Source of the DNA: UBA981 sp942490995
GTDB lineage: Bacteria > Pseudomonadota > Gammaproteobacteria > Ga0077536
Direction of reading: 5' to 3'
Length of the DNA stretch: 64,000 nt
Assembly: GCA_942490995.1 (NCBI GenBank)
Contig: CALOBG010000030.1
Span: 1 to 64,000 of the forward strand
Of the stretch, positions 27,025-36,337 are shown one piece after another. The notes under the pieces are model-generated. The model did not search any database, was not told the origin of the DNA, and saw only the letters and a list, made by a program, of their open reading frames with translations. Every line of letters starts with the position of its first letter. The stretch's first letter is position 1. A program made the translations under genes and the position numbers.

Positions 27025-28181
27025 CAGCGTCTCACCCGCGCTTTGTCGACGACTTGGAGCATAAGGCGCTCCATGCGTGCCATATTATCTTGATAGGAAA
27101 AACGGTCACGCACGATCTCGAGACTGCGGTCGCGGTTTCCCGTGTTGCGGTTCTCCACGTCAATGAGGGCGTTGTTAATCGCATTCTGCACACTCGTCAA
27201 TTCCAGCGTGCACCTGTAGAGAGCGTTCTTCGGCGCGAAATGTTCGTGCACCCAATGGAGATCGGAAACTACCACAGGAACCCCGCACGCAACCGCTTCG
27301 TACACACTCTTCGGACTGGAGTCTGATGTTGGGATGGATACGACCAGTTCGCTAATCTCGTATACGGCCGGCATTTCGCTATGATCGACGTATCCCAACC
27401 ACCGGCAACGTTCGCTAATCCCCAGCTGTTCCGCGAGGAGCTGTAATTCAGCGAGGTGTTCCTCACCAAAGCCGTAGACGAACATCAGGCCGATTTCAGG
27501 TCTGCTGTTCATGATTCCCGCAATAGATCGGAGTATCAGCGGAATGTTGTACAAGGGAATCAATCCCCGCGGGCTGCAGATAATGCGGGAGCAACTATGC
27601 GGGAAATCGAGCCGCTTTCTAAATTTTGTAACTGCGTCTGGTGTCGCTCCGGGTTTGAATTGTTCAAGACGCACGCCGTTTTGGATCAAGGCGCATTTAT
27701 CGGGATTGAGGCCCAATTCGATCGCGGCGTTTAAGATCGCGTTTGAATCTCCTGTGACAAGTGCGGCGGTATTGGATACTCGACGTAACGCTCGCGCGTA
27801 AACCCTAGCACTTCGTGCTCGGAGGAGAACTTCGCTTCCTTGCAAGGTGTAGATTAACGGCGCTGAGGCACACGATGCCGCAAAACTACCAAGCACCCCG
27901 TAGTACAAGGCAACTGCATGGATTACGTCCGGTTTAAACTCGGCGCATAAGTCGCGCAGCCTGTGTACGTAGAATGGGGCGCTAATGATTTTATTTATGT
28001 GTCTGTTTCCGGTTTCGAAGACTGGTGGATGCTCGTGACGAATCAAGCGGGGATCGAAAATGACCGGTTTGTAGTCAGATTTAAAGTCCGAGAACAGTAC
28101 ACATTGGTGCTTCTCGACGAAATACTGGGTCCAAAGTGCATTGTGCCAGCTCGACGAATCCGCGACATAAACGATCTTCAT
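27024..28181 (-). CDS. Glycosyltransferase family 4 (GT-B fold)
   Basis: This is a 385-residue glycosyltransferase. The N-terminus is MKIVYVADSSSWHNALWTQYF. The donor half has ICSPRGLIPLYNIPLILRSI and the EX7E-like SDSSPKSVYEAVACGVPVVVSDLHWVHEHF. The first Glu of the usual pair is replaced by Asp/Ser, which is common in some subgroups. It heads the minus-strand group glycosyltransferase - deacetylase - AAC(3)-like - acyltransferase. Together these would add and then modify an amino sugar. Donor and acceptor are unknown. Confidence 0.85.
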   Translation of the reverse strand: MKIVYVADSSSWHNALWTQYFVEKHQCVLFSDFKSDYKPVIFDPRLIRHEHPPVFETGNRHINKIISAPFYVHRLRDLCAEFKPDVIHAVALYYGVLGSFAASCASAPLIYTLQGSEVLLRARSARVYARALRRVSNTAALVTGDSNAILNAAIELGLNPDKCALIQNGVRLEQFKPGATPDAVTKFRKRLDFPHSCSRIICSPRGLIPLYNIPLILRSIAGIMNSRPEIGLMFVYGFGEEHLAELQLLAEQLGISERCRWLGYVDHSEMPAVYEISELVVSIPTSDSSPKSVYEAVACGVPVVVSDLHWVHEHFAPKNALYRCTLELTSVQNAINNALIDVENRNTGNRDRSLEIVRDRFSYQDNMARMERLMLQVVDKARVRR

Positions 28182-28807
28182 GAGAGTGCAGAAAAATCCG
28201 CGGCTTCCCTACCTACGAAAATAGCAACCGAAATGGGTATAGCGCATTGCGTCTTCGGGGCGCTTGCGATTCTAAGGTCGAAAGGATTTCGTGCTAACGA
28301 GATCATGAAGGCGAATATGCATTGGGCGAAAATCGCATTGTCAGAGCTGAGCAGTGGTCTGGGTGATTAGAGGTTCGATGAGGTAAATGACGCTTGGGCT
28401 GTCTGGTATTGTTTCTGGCTGTTTTGTCTGTCGAATTCTACATTGCGAATCTAAGCGAAACTATAGCCTGGTACACGATTCCGATATTAAATTGCGGGCA
28501 AAATATGGCGCATGGTTGAGGTGGTTTCAACCTGGGGTGTCGCTCGGAATCAATGCCTCAATACTAACCCGCAGCAATGCCACGGCAGACGCTGTAATCG
28601 GTGGCTACAGAGAGGTGTGTAGCACAGTAATAATTTCGAAACGCCATTGGAAGGATTAACAGATGCGGCTTCGTTGTGTGAGTCTAGACGGCGGTAAGCT
28701 TCTGTCCACGCTCGGCCCCCTTAATATGACTAACGAAAATGACAAAGAAGTGGTGCAATTGAAAACGAGTCGCCGGAATAATATCAAGGAGCCACCGAGG
28801 GCCGGAT
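28182..28807. other. Long divergent intergenic region with possible gene remnants
   Basis: About 626 bp separate the minus-strand glycosyltransferase group from a plus-strand methyltransferase gene. Three short plus-strand frames exist (28231-28370, 28387-28659 and 28663-28824) but none is recognisable. The first reads MGIAHCVFGALAILRSKG onward to 28370 and looks protein-like; it could be the tail of a lost gene. The region must also hold promoters for both directions. Confidence 0.35.
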
Positions 28808-29566
28808 ATGCGGAAGGAAAATAGGCGGGTGAGCACTTCCTATTTTGATGCTGTCAGAAAGCATCAGACACGTATCCCCGTCAACCCAAGTAATCTTGAG
28901 TTCTACGTGGAGCGCCAGTTGTTCCCGGGGGTCGAGTTTTCCGGGCGCGATGTGCTCGATATCGGCGCAGGAATTGGGATGTTTGGGTTATATGCAGCGT
29001 TTCAGGGTGCACAATGTGTAGAACTCTTGGAACCGGAGTTTGCTGGCAGCTCTTCCGGAATGATCGATTCGATGAATGCAATTATCTCCGACTGTGGGTT
29101 GGTAAACGCGCACCACCGGGCAGTCATGTTCCAGGATTTCGAAACTGACATCAGATACGATACTGTTCTCATCCATAATGCGATTAATCATTTAGATGAA
29201 GAGTCCTGCGAGCAGCTCTCGTTATCTCAGAAGGCAAGGGACAGGTTTAGTTCCAGGGTGTTTTCGCGGTTGGCTAGGCTTACTAAGCCTGGAGGGCTCC
29301 TGATAGTTACGGATTGCGGGCGAAGAAATTTGTTCGGTGATTGTGGTATGACTTCGCCGTTTGCGAAAACAATCGAGTGGAAAAAGCATCAGGACGCGAG
29401 CCTTTGGGCGGAGCTGTTGAGCGCTCATGGCTTCAGACAGGAAACTCTTAGGTATACAAGTTTCAACACATTGCGGTCCGTCGGATTGGCGCTAATGAAC
29501 AATCGGTGTTTGAACTACCTAACCCATAGTCATTTTATTTTGCACATGCGGCGGGAATCTGCGTAA
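28808..29566 (+). CDS. SAM-dependent methyltransferase, class I
   Basis: This is a 252-residue methyltransferase with the cofactor motif DVLDIGAGIGMFGLYAA and the acidic second strand CVELLEPEF. Later come DTVLIHNAINHLDEE and LTKPGGLLIVTDCGRRN. The substrate is not clear; within this locus a sugar or lipid-linked glycan is plausible. ATG at 28808 follows a GAGG at 8 bp. Its base composition matches the lower-GC block and it is the last gene with that composition: the next gene, 20 bp on, is GC-rich. Confidence 0.82.
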   Translation: MRKENRRVSTSYFDAVRKHQTRIPVNPSNLEFYVERQLFPGVEFSGRDVLDIGAGIGMFGLYAAFQGAQCVELLEPEFAGSSSGMIDSMNAIISDCGLVNAHHRAVMFQDFETDIRYDTVLIHNAINHLDEESCEQLSLSQKARDRFSSRVFSRLARLTKPGGLLIVTDCGRRNLFGDCGMTSPFAKTIEWKKHQDASLWAELLSAHGFRQETLRYTSFNTLRSVGLALMNNRCLNYLTHSHFILHMRRESA

Positions 29567-29586
29567 GCGGGGTTTGAACCAGATAT

Positions 29587-31701
29587 ATGAAGCAGGTTTT
29601 GCAATCCTTGCGAGACGGCCAGACCACCGTCTCCAACGTCCCCCGCCCCCACTGCGGTCCCGGCGAGCTGTTGATCGAAACCCGCTATTCCCTCATCTCC
29701 GCCGGCACCGAGCGCATGGTGGTCGATTTCGGTAAGGCCGGCTGGCTGGCCAAGGCACGCCAGCAGCCGGACAAGGTCCGCCAGGTGCTGGAGAAGGTCC
29801 GCACCGATGGGCTCGGGCCGACCTTGCAGGCGGTTCGGCACAAGCTCGAGCAGCCGGTGCCGATGGGTTATTGCAATGTCGGTGTGGTGCTGGAGGTGGG
29901 CGTCGAGGTCGGTGGTTTCCAGGTCGGCGACCGGGTGATCTCGAACGGTAAACATGCCGAGGTGGTGGCGGTACCGCAGAATCTCTGCGCGCGCGTGCCG
30001 GATGGGGTCGACGACGAAGCCGCGGTGTTTGCCGTGCTCGGCGCGATTGGTTTGCAGGGCATTCGCCTGCTGGGGCCGACGCTGGGTGAGTGTTTCGTAG
30101 TGACAGGTCTGGGCTTGATCGGGCTGCTGACCGTGCAGCTTTTGCGTGCGCACGGCTGTCGAGTGCTGGGTCTTGACTATGACCCGGCCAAGCTCGAACT
30201 GGCGCGGGCGTTTGGTGCTGAGACGGTCGACCTGGTCGACAAGCAGGACCCGGTCGCGGCCGCGCAGCTATTTTCGCGTGGCCGTGGTGTCGACGGGGTG
30301 ATCGTGACGGCGGCCACACAGAGCAACGAGCCGATGCACCAGGCGGCGCAGATGTGTCGCAAGCGCGGCCGGATCGTGCTGGTCGGGGTGACCGGTCTGG
30401 AATTGTCGCGCGCGGATTTTTTTGAGAAGGAACTGAGTTTCCAGGTTTCGTGTTCTTACGGGCCCGGGCGCTATGACCCGAACTATGAGGAGGGCGGCCA
30501 GGACTACCCGGTTGGTTACGTGCGCTGGACGGAGCAGCGCAATTTCGAAGCGTTCATGGACATGCTCGCCGAAGGCCATCTCAACGTGGCGCCGCTGCTG
30601 AGCCATCGTTACCCGATAGCGAAAGCCGCCGATGCCTATGCCCTGATCAGCGGCAGTGAAGCGTCGCTCGGCGTGCTGCTCGATTATCCGCGCGACGACC
30701 AAGCCAAGTTCAATCGCACGATAGAAATCAAGCCTGGCGCAGCGAAGCCTGGCAGCGGTATCGCTTTCATCGGCGCCGGCAACTATGCCGGCCAGGTCCT
30801 GCTGCCGGCGTTTGCCGAAACCGCGGCGACCCTGACGACCATCTGTTCCGCCGCCGGGGTCAGCGCCATGCGTATCGGCCGTAAATACGGCGTGGCAAAG
30901 GCGACCAGCGACGCCGAGTCGGTATTGAGCGGCGCGGAGAACGGCGCCATCGTGATCTCTACCCGCCACGACACCCACGCGGACTACGCCTGTCGCGCGC
31001 TGGCAGCGGGCAAGCACGTATTTGTTGAAAAGCCGCTGGCCCTGAATGCCGCAGAACTCGAACAGGTCAGCGCCGCGCATGCGGCGCAGGGCGGCGCGCT
31101 CAGCGTGATGGTCGGTTTCAACCGCCGTTTCGCGCCTCAGATCGTCGAGCTGAAACGTCTGCTCGCTGCGCGCGGCGAGGCGCCGGCGTTCATCATGACC
31201 GTCAATGCCGGCGCGATCCCGGCCGATCACTGGACCCAGGATCCGCGCGTCGGCGGCGGGCGGATCATCGGCGAGGCCTGTCATTTCGTCGATCTGCTGC
31301 GTCACCTCGCGGCCAGCCCGATCACCGCCTTCAGCGCCGCGCGCGTCGGTGGTGGAGCGGACACGCACCCGGCAGACAGCATCACGGCGACGTTGAGTTT
31401 CGCCAACGGCGCGCTCGGCACCATCCATTACCTTGCCAACGGCAACAAGGGCTTCCCGAAGGAGCGCCTGGAAGTGTTCTGCGGCGGCGCAATCATCGAG
31501 CTGGATAATTTTCGCGACATGCGCGGTTATGGCTGGGCAGGGTTCAAACGCATGAAATTGTCACGCCAGGACAAAGGCAATCGCGCCTGTGTGCGGGCAT
31601 TCGTCGAGGCGCTCGCAGGCGGCAAGCCGGCACCCATTCCGTTCGAAGAACTGCTCGAAGTACACGAGGCGACGTTTCGCATCGCCGCCGCGGTGAGCTG
31701 A
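29587..31701 (+). CDS. Bi-domain oxidoreductase: zinc-type alcohol dehydrogenase fused to Gfo/Idh/MocA
   Basis: This 704-residue fusion is often found in exosortase and capsule loci. Residues about 1-370 are a medium-chain dehydrogenase (LISAGTERMVVDFGKAGWLAK, the NAD site VTGLGLIGLLTVQLLRAHG). Residues about 390-704 are a Gfo/Idh/MocA domain (GIAFIGAGNYAGQVLLPAF, the EKPLALN motif, then GGGRIIGEACHFVDLLRHL). The partner reactions are unknown; oxidation/reduction of a UDP-sugar is a fair guess. It is immediately followed by the heparinase-like gene, a pairing that recurs in related loci. Codon use is strongly GC3-biased, in contrast with the gene before it. Confidence 0.88.
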   Translation: MKQVLQSLRDGQTTVSNVPRPHCGPGELLIETRYSLISAGTERMVVDFGKAGWLAKARQQPDKVRQVLEKVRTDGLGPTLQAVRHKLEQPVPMGYCNVGVVLEVGVEVGGFQVGDRVISNGKHAEVVAVPQNLCARVPDGVDDEAAVFAVLGAIGLQGIRLLGPTLGECFVVTGLGLIGLLTVQLLRAHGCRVLGLDYDPAKLELARAFGAETVDLVDKQDPVAAAQLFSRGRGVDGVIVTAATQSNEPMHQAAQMCRKRGRIVLVGVTGLELSRADFFEKELSFQVSCSYGPGRYDPNYEEGGQDYPVGYVRWTEQRNFEAFMDMLAEGHLNVAPLLSHRYPIAKAADAYALISGSEASLGVLLDYPRDDQAKFNRTIEIKPGAAKPGSGIAFIGAGNYAGQVLLPAFAETAATLTTICSAAGVSAMRIGRKYGVAKATSDAESVLSGAENGAIVISTRHDTHADYACRALAAGKHVFVEKPLALNAAELEQVSAAHAAQGGALSVMVGFNRRFAPQIVELKRLLAARGEAPAFIMTVNAGAIPADHWTQDPRVGGGRIIGEACHFVDLLRHLAASPITAFSAARVGGGADTHPADSITATLSFANGALGTIHYLANGNKGFPKERLEVFCGGAIIELDNFRDMRGYGWAGFKRMKLSRQDKGNRACVRAFVEALAGGKPAPIPFEELLEVHEATFRIAAAVS

Positions 31702-31708
31702 AATCACA

Positions 31709-33391
31709 ATGCGTGCGGCAAAGCGCGCGGGCCGCTATTGGCGCACCCTGTGTCACCTGCGGGCGGGGCAGTTGGGGTGGCTGGTCTGGCGCCGGGTGCT
31801 GCGCCAGCCGCGCAGCGTCAGCCCGCCGAGCGCCGCGCATCGCGAGGCGGGGTTTCGTGCGCCGCCGTCACTCGGGATCACCGCCACCATCCTCGAAGGC
31901 AGTCACGCGTTTACGTTCCTGAACCGCCGTCACGATTTCGGCACCCACATTGATTGGCGTGCGCCGGGGGCGACGCGGCTGTGGTTGTACAACCTGCATT
32001 ACTTCGACTGGCTGCGGCAGCGAGAAATGGATCCGCGGCTCGCCCTGGCGCACGCGCGGGCCTGGACCGCGGACAACCCGCCTTTCGCGGGCGCGGGCTG
32101 GGAGCCTTATCCGGTGTCGCTGCGGCTGGTGAACTGGATCACGGCTTTTGGCGACGACGATCCCGGCAGTGAGATCATCGACAGTCTCGCGCTGCAGGCG
32201 GCGTGGCTGGAGCGCAATCTCGAGTTCCACCTGCGCGCGAATCACCTGTTCGTGAACATCAAAGCGCTGCTGTTCGCCGGGGCGTTTTTTTCCGGCCAGT
32301 TCGGCGCGTCACTGCGCGCGCGCGGTGAGCGCCTGCTCAAACGCGAACTCGCCGAACAGTTCCTGGCCGACGGCGGGCATTTTGAGCGCAGCCCGATGTA
32401 CCACGCGCTGATGTGTCAGGACCTGCTGGAACTGCTTGCCCTGATGCGGCACAACCCGAACTTGTTTTCTGCCGAGGTAATGACCGACACCGAACGTACC
32501 GCGCTGGCGGCACTGGAATTCGCCATTGCGATCGGGCTGCCCGGCGATCGCCTGGCGCTGTTTAACGACAGCAGCGAAGGCATCGCGCCGTCGCTCTCGA
32601 GCCTGCGCGAATACGCGGGCACGATTGGATTGAACGGCGTTGCGGCTGCGCGCGAGGACGAGCGGGTTCTGACCGCGTTGCCCGAAAGCGGCTATTTCGT
32701 TGTCCGCGAGGGCAGCGACGTGCTGATCGCCGGTTGCGGGGAGATCGGTCCGGCTTATCAGCCCGGTCATGCGCATTGTGATCTGCTCAGTTTCGAACTC
32801 GTGCTCGACGGCCGCAAAGTGGTGGTCAACTGCGGTAACTACGATTACGAAAACAGCTTTGAGCGCCGCTACGCGCGCAGTACCGCCGCCCACAATACGG
32901 TTAGCGTCGACGGAGAGGAGCAGAGCGAGATCTGGGGGGTGTTCCGGGTCGGGCGGCGGGCGCGGCCGCTGGCGGCGAGCCTCGAGGCAACCCCCGGCGG
33001 CGCGCTGTTCCGCGGCGCGCACGATGGCTACCGACATCTGCCCGGCGCGGTGGTGCACGCCCGCGATATCGTTGTCGATGCGACTTTCAACACGGTGATC
33101 GTCGATGAACTGCGCGGCGACGGCGAACACGTGATGGTGGCGTGGCTGCATTTTGCCGACGACTGCACGGTCGAATACGACGACGGCCGGTTTACGGTCG
33201 CGCGGGAAAACGCGCCGGTGCTGAGCGTCGAAGTGACCGGCCGCGCGGCGGTCGAGCTGCGCGCTACGCCGCGCTATCCCCGTTTCGGCGTCAGGCACGA
33301 CGGCCCGAGTCTGCGGATCTCACTGGCCGGTGCACTGCCGTTGCGCATGGAAACCCGGCTGCATCGGGTAGTCCGTCACGGAACCGGCTGA
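31709..33391 (+). CDS. Heparinase II/III-like (alginate-lyase fold) protein
   Basis: This 560-residue protein has an alpha/alpha toroid N-terminal half (LWLYNLHYFDWL, GWEPYPVSLRLVNWI, RANHLFVNIKALLFAG, GGHFERSPMYHALMCQDLLELL) and a beta-sandwich C-terminal half with HCDLLSFELVLDGRKVVVNCG and STAAHNTVSVDGEEQSE. The His and Tyr of the toroid match the polysaccharide lyase type. No signal peptide is seen, which is usual for the EPS-locus members. Proteins of this kind are encoded next to the bi-domain oxidoreductase; cleavage or modification of uronate-containing glycan is inferred. It starts 7 bp after that gene. Confidence 0.87.
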   Translation: MRAAKRAGRYWRTLCHLRAGQLGWLVWRRVLRQPRSVSPPSAAHREAGFRAPPSLGITATILEGSHAFTFLNRRHDFGTHIDWRAPGATRLWLYNLHYFDWLRQREMDPRLALAHARAWTADNPPFAGAGWEPYPVSLRLVNWITAFGDDDPGSEIIDSLALQAAWLERNLEFHLRANHLFVNIKALLFAGAFFSGQFGASLRARGERLLKRELAEQFLADGGHFERSPMYHALMCQDLLELLALMRHNPNLFSAEVMTDTERTALAALEFAIAIGLPGDRLALFNDSSEGIAPSLSSLREYAGTIGLNGVAAAREDERVLTALPESGYFVVREGSDVLIAGCGEIGPAYQPGHAHCDLLSFELVLDGRKVVVNCGNYDYENSFERRYARSTAAHNTVSVDGEEQSEIWGVFRVGRRARPLAASLEATPGGALFRGAHDGYRHLPGAVVHARDIVVDATFNTVIVDELRGDGEHVMVAWLHFADDCTVEYDDGRFTVARENAPVLSVEVTGRAAVELRATPRYPRFGVRHDGPSLRISLAGALPLRMETRLHRVVRHGTG

Positions 33392-33419
33392 TTGTCAAAA
33401 GAAATTCACAGTCTACCGC

Positions 33420-33425
33420 TATAAT
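33420..33425 (+). promoter_or_regulatory. Perfect -10 hexamer TATAAT upstream of a glycosyltransferase gene
   Basis: TATAAT lies 60 bp before the start of the gene at 33486, in the 94-bp gap after the heparinase-like gene. A TTGTCA lies at 33392-33397 but the 22-bp spacer is too long for a standard sigma-70 pair, so only the -10 element is supported. Confidence 0.35.
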
Positions 33426-33485
33426 CCTCGGTTCGGTTGCGCGGCCGGCCGGGATGGCCGCCGGCGGGCGACGACGGCGACCTGG

Positions 33486-34715
33486 ATGAACATACTGTTT
33501 CTGTCACATTACTTCCCGCCCGAGGTCAACGCGCCGGCATCGCGCACTTCGGAGCATTGCCGCGCCTGGGTGCGGGCCGGGCACGCGGTTACGGTCGTGA
33601 CCTGCGCGCCCAACCATCCACGCGGGCAGGTCTACCCGGGCTATCGCAACCGCTTGTTTGCCCGCGAGCGCGTGGATGGGATCGAGGTCATCCGTCTGTG
33701 GACCTACCTGTCGGCCAATGAGGGTTTTCTGAAACGGACCATGAATTACGTGTCCTACATGCTCGCCTGCATCGTTGCCCTGCCGGGGCTGGGCCGGGCC
33801 GACGTGGTGGTTTCGACGTCGCCGCAGTTTTTTAACGGCCTGGCGGGTTACTTCGTTTCACGTGCGAAACGCGCGCCGTGGCTGCTCGAAATTCGTGACC
33901 TGTGGCCGGAATCGATCCTGGCCGTCGGCGCGGTGCGCAACCAGACGCTGATCCGGGTGCTGCGCTGGCTGGAACATTTTGCCTACCGCAAGGCCTCGCA
34001 TATCGTGCCGGTCACCGATGCGTTCGCGCGCTACATGACCGATGCCGGCGTGCCCGCCGCAAAAATCACCGTGATCAAAAACGGCGTCGACACCAGCCTG
34101 TTTGATGTCGGGGTGAGTGGCGCGGCGATGCGCGCCGAGCTTGGTCTCGGCAGCAAAACCGTGGCCGCGTATTTTGGTACGCACGGCATGGCGCATCATC
34201 TGGAAACGGTTCTGGAAGCGGCCGCATTGCTCAAGGATCGCCAGGACATCGTGTTTCTGCTGGTTGGTGACGGCGCCGAACGCGCGCGCCTGGCTGCGCT
34301 TGCCGCCGAACGGGCGCTTGAGAACGTGATGATGCTGGGGCAGCGCCCCAAGCAGGATATGCCCGCATTGTGGGCGGTGGCCGACATCTCGCTGGTCCTG
34401 CTGCGCAAAACCGATCTGTTCAAAACCGTGATCCCGTCCAAGATTTTCGAGGCCATGGGCATGGCGACCCCGATCGTCCTCGGGGTCGACGGCGAAGCGC
34501 GCGAGATCGTCGAGGCGGCTGGCGCCGGCCGCTGTATCGAGCCGGAGAATGCCGCCGAACTCGCCGCGGCGGTGTCAGAACTCGCCGATGACGCCGAGCA
34601 ACGCGCCGCCATCGGCCGGCGCGCTCACGCCTACGTGGGCCAGCATTTCGATCGCCAGGTATTGGCCGAGCGCTACCTCAAAATACTTGTGAGCCTGCAC
34701 ACGCCGGTTCGCTGA
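33486..34715 (+). CDS. Glycosyltransferase family 4, WbuB-like
   Basis: This is a 409-residue glycosyltransferase with the N-terminal mark MNILFLSHYFPPEVNAPASRTSEH. The ligand-binding stretch is LLEIRDLWPESILAVGA and the donor half has VAAYFGTHGMAHHLETVLEAA and the C-terminal KIFEAMGMATPIVLGVDGEAREIVE. This matches the WbuB/Fuc-type GT4 group often found in exosortase EPS loci. It precedes the exosortase gene by 8 bp, so the two are likely co-transcribed. Donor and acceptor are unknown. Confidence 0.87.
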   Translation: MNILFLSHYFPPEVNAPASRTSEHCRAWVRAGHAVTVVTCAPNHPRGQVYPGYRNRLFARERVDGIEVIRLWTYLSANEGFLKRTMNYVSYMLACIVALPGLGRADVVVSTSPQFFNGLAGYFVSRAKRAPWLLEIRDLWPESILAVGAVRNQTLIRVLRWLEHFAYRKASHIVPVTDAFARYMTDAGVPAAKITVIKNGVDTSLFDVGVSGAAMRAELGLGSKTVAAYFGTHGMAHHLETVLEAAALLKDRQDIVFLLVGDGAERARLAALAAERALENVMMLGQRPKQDMPALWAVADISLVLLRKTDLFKTVIPSKIFEAMGMATPIVLGVDGEAREIVEAAGAGRCIEPENAAELAAAVSELADDAEQRAAIGRRAHAYVGQHFDRQVLAERYLKILVSLHTPVR

Positions 34716-34723
34716 CGAGCCCA

Positions 34724-36313
34724 ATGGAGTTGGATTCGATGACTACTGCTACTGCACGCTACTGGCAATTCGGCACCAACGGCATCGCCGTGCTGTTCGC
34801 CGTCGCCGCGCTCGCCGTCTACATCTACTACGACAGCCTCGAGCTGATGGTCACCTGGTGGTCGAACCGCGAAGAATACAGCCACGGTTTTCTGATCCCC
34901 CTGATCACCGGCTATCTCATCTGGCAGCGCAGCGATCGCCTGCGCGAAATGCCGATGCGCGGTTCCTGGCTGGGGGTGGGGCTGGCGATTTTTGGTCTGG
35001 GGCTGTTTCTGCTCGGCGAGCTCAGCACCATTTACACCGTCGTCCAGTACGGCTTCGTGTTTTTTGTCATGGGCGCAACCTGGGCCTATATCGGCACCGC
35101 CGCCTTTCGCATCATCGCCATCCCGCTGTTGCTGCTGTTTTTTATGGTGCCGTTCCCGAATTTTATCTACAACACGCTGTCGGCGAAGCTGCAGTTGTTG
35201 TCCTCAGAAATTGGCGTGGCGGTGATCCGGGCGTTCGGGATCAGCGTGTATCTCGAGGGCAATGTCATCGATCTGGGCAGCTACAAGCTGCAGGTGGTGG
35301 AGGCCTGCAACGGCCTGCGTTACCTGTTTCCGCTCATGACGCTCGGGGTCATCGTTGCGTACTTTTATCACGCCGCGCTGTGGAAACGATTGCTGATCTT
35401 TTTTTCGACCATCCCGATCACCATCCTCATGAACAGCTTCCGGATCGGCGTGATCGGGGTGATGGTCGATAACTGGGGCCAGTCGATGGCGGAGGGCTTC
35501 CTGCACGATTTCGAAGGCTGGGTGATTTTTATGGCCTGCTTCGGGATCCTGTTTATCGAGATGTGGCTGCTGATGCGGCTGAGTCGGGATCGCCGGCCGC
35601 TGGCCGAGGTGTTCGGGATCGACCCGCCGCGGCCGCGCCAGCCCGACGTGCCGGTCCAGGTACGCGCCCTGCCGGCCAGCGCGATCGCCTTGCTGGTACT
35701 GACCGCGGCGGCGGTGCTGCCGGCGAAATCCTTGCCACATCGCATCGAGGATACCCCGCAACGCACCCTGTTCAGCGCTTTCCCGCTCGAGATCGAAGAC
35801 TGGCGAGGGCGGTCGGAGACCATGGAGACGATCTATCTCGATGCCCTCAAGCTGACCGACTACGCGCTGATCAACTACCGTCATGGCGAACAGCCGCCGG
35901 TCAATTTCTACGTGGCCTATTACGAGTCGCAGAAGAAAGGCCAGTCCGCGCATTCGCCGAAATCGTGCCTCCCCGGGGGCGGCTGGGTGATGGAAACCTT
36001 CGGCCAGCGCACCATCGACGGGGTCAGTGTCAACGGCGCGCCGCTGACCGTTAACCGCACGCTGATCTCCTACGGTGAATCGCGCCAGCTTGTGTATTAC
36101 TGGTTTCAGCAGCGCGGCCGCTTGTTGAGTAATGAATACCTGGTCAAGTGGTTCGTGTTCTGGGACGCCCTCACGCGTAACCGTACCGACGGCGCGCTGG
36201 TGCGTCTGATCGTGCCGCTGCCCAAGGGCCAGGACGTGGACGAGGCCGACGCGGCGTTGAGCGCGTTCGCCGCCGCGGTCGTGCCGCTGCTGCCAGCGTA
36301 TGTCCCGAACTAG
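34724..36313 (+). CDS. xrtD: Exosortase fused to EpsI domain (XrtD-like)
   Basis: This is a membrane transpeptidase that cuts C-terminally tagged surface proteins. Residues about 20-290 are the eight-or-so-helix exosortase domain with the expected catalytic Cys195 (VEACNGLRYLFPL), Arg240 (NSFRIGVIG) and His261 (LHDFEGW). After a helix at about 318-335, residues 340-529 are an EpsI domain with the mark HSPKSCLPGGGW (409-420). This single-chain exosortase-EpsI arrangement is characteristic of the VPLPA-CTERM-specific type (XrtD); many other systems have separate genes. No protein with a PEP- or VPLPA-type C-terminal tag was found in the window, so its substrates lie elsewhere. Another ATG at 34739 is possible. 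The WecA-like gene follows after 24 bp. Confidence 0.88.
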   Translation: MELDSMTTATARYWQFGTNGIAVLFAVAALAVYIYYDSLELMVTWWSNREEYSHGFLIPLITGYLIWQRSDRLREMPMRGSWLGVGLAIFGLGLFLLGELSTIYTVVQYGFVFFVMGATWAYIGTAAFRIIAIPLLLLFFMVPFPNFIYNTLSAKLQLLSSEIGVAVIRAFGISVYLEGNVIDLGSYKLQVVEACNGLRYLFPLMTLGVIVAYFYHAALWKRLLIFFSTIPITILMNSFRIGVIGVMVDNWGQSMAEGFLHDFEGWVIFMACFGILFIEMWLLMRLSRDRRPLAEVFGIDPPRPRQPDVPVQVRALPASAIALLVLTAAAVLPAKSLPHRIEDTPQRTLFSAFPLEIEDWRGRSETMETIYLDALKLTDYALINYRHGEQPPVNFYVAYYESQKKGQSAHSPKSCLPGGGWVMETFGQRTIDGVSVNGAPLTVNRTLISYGESRQLVYYWFQQRGRLLSNEYLVKWFVFWDALTRNRTDGALVRLIVPLPKGQDVDEADAALSAFAAAVVPLLPAYVPN

Positions 36314-36337
36314 GCGCATCCAGAGGCTCCCTGACTG

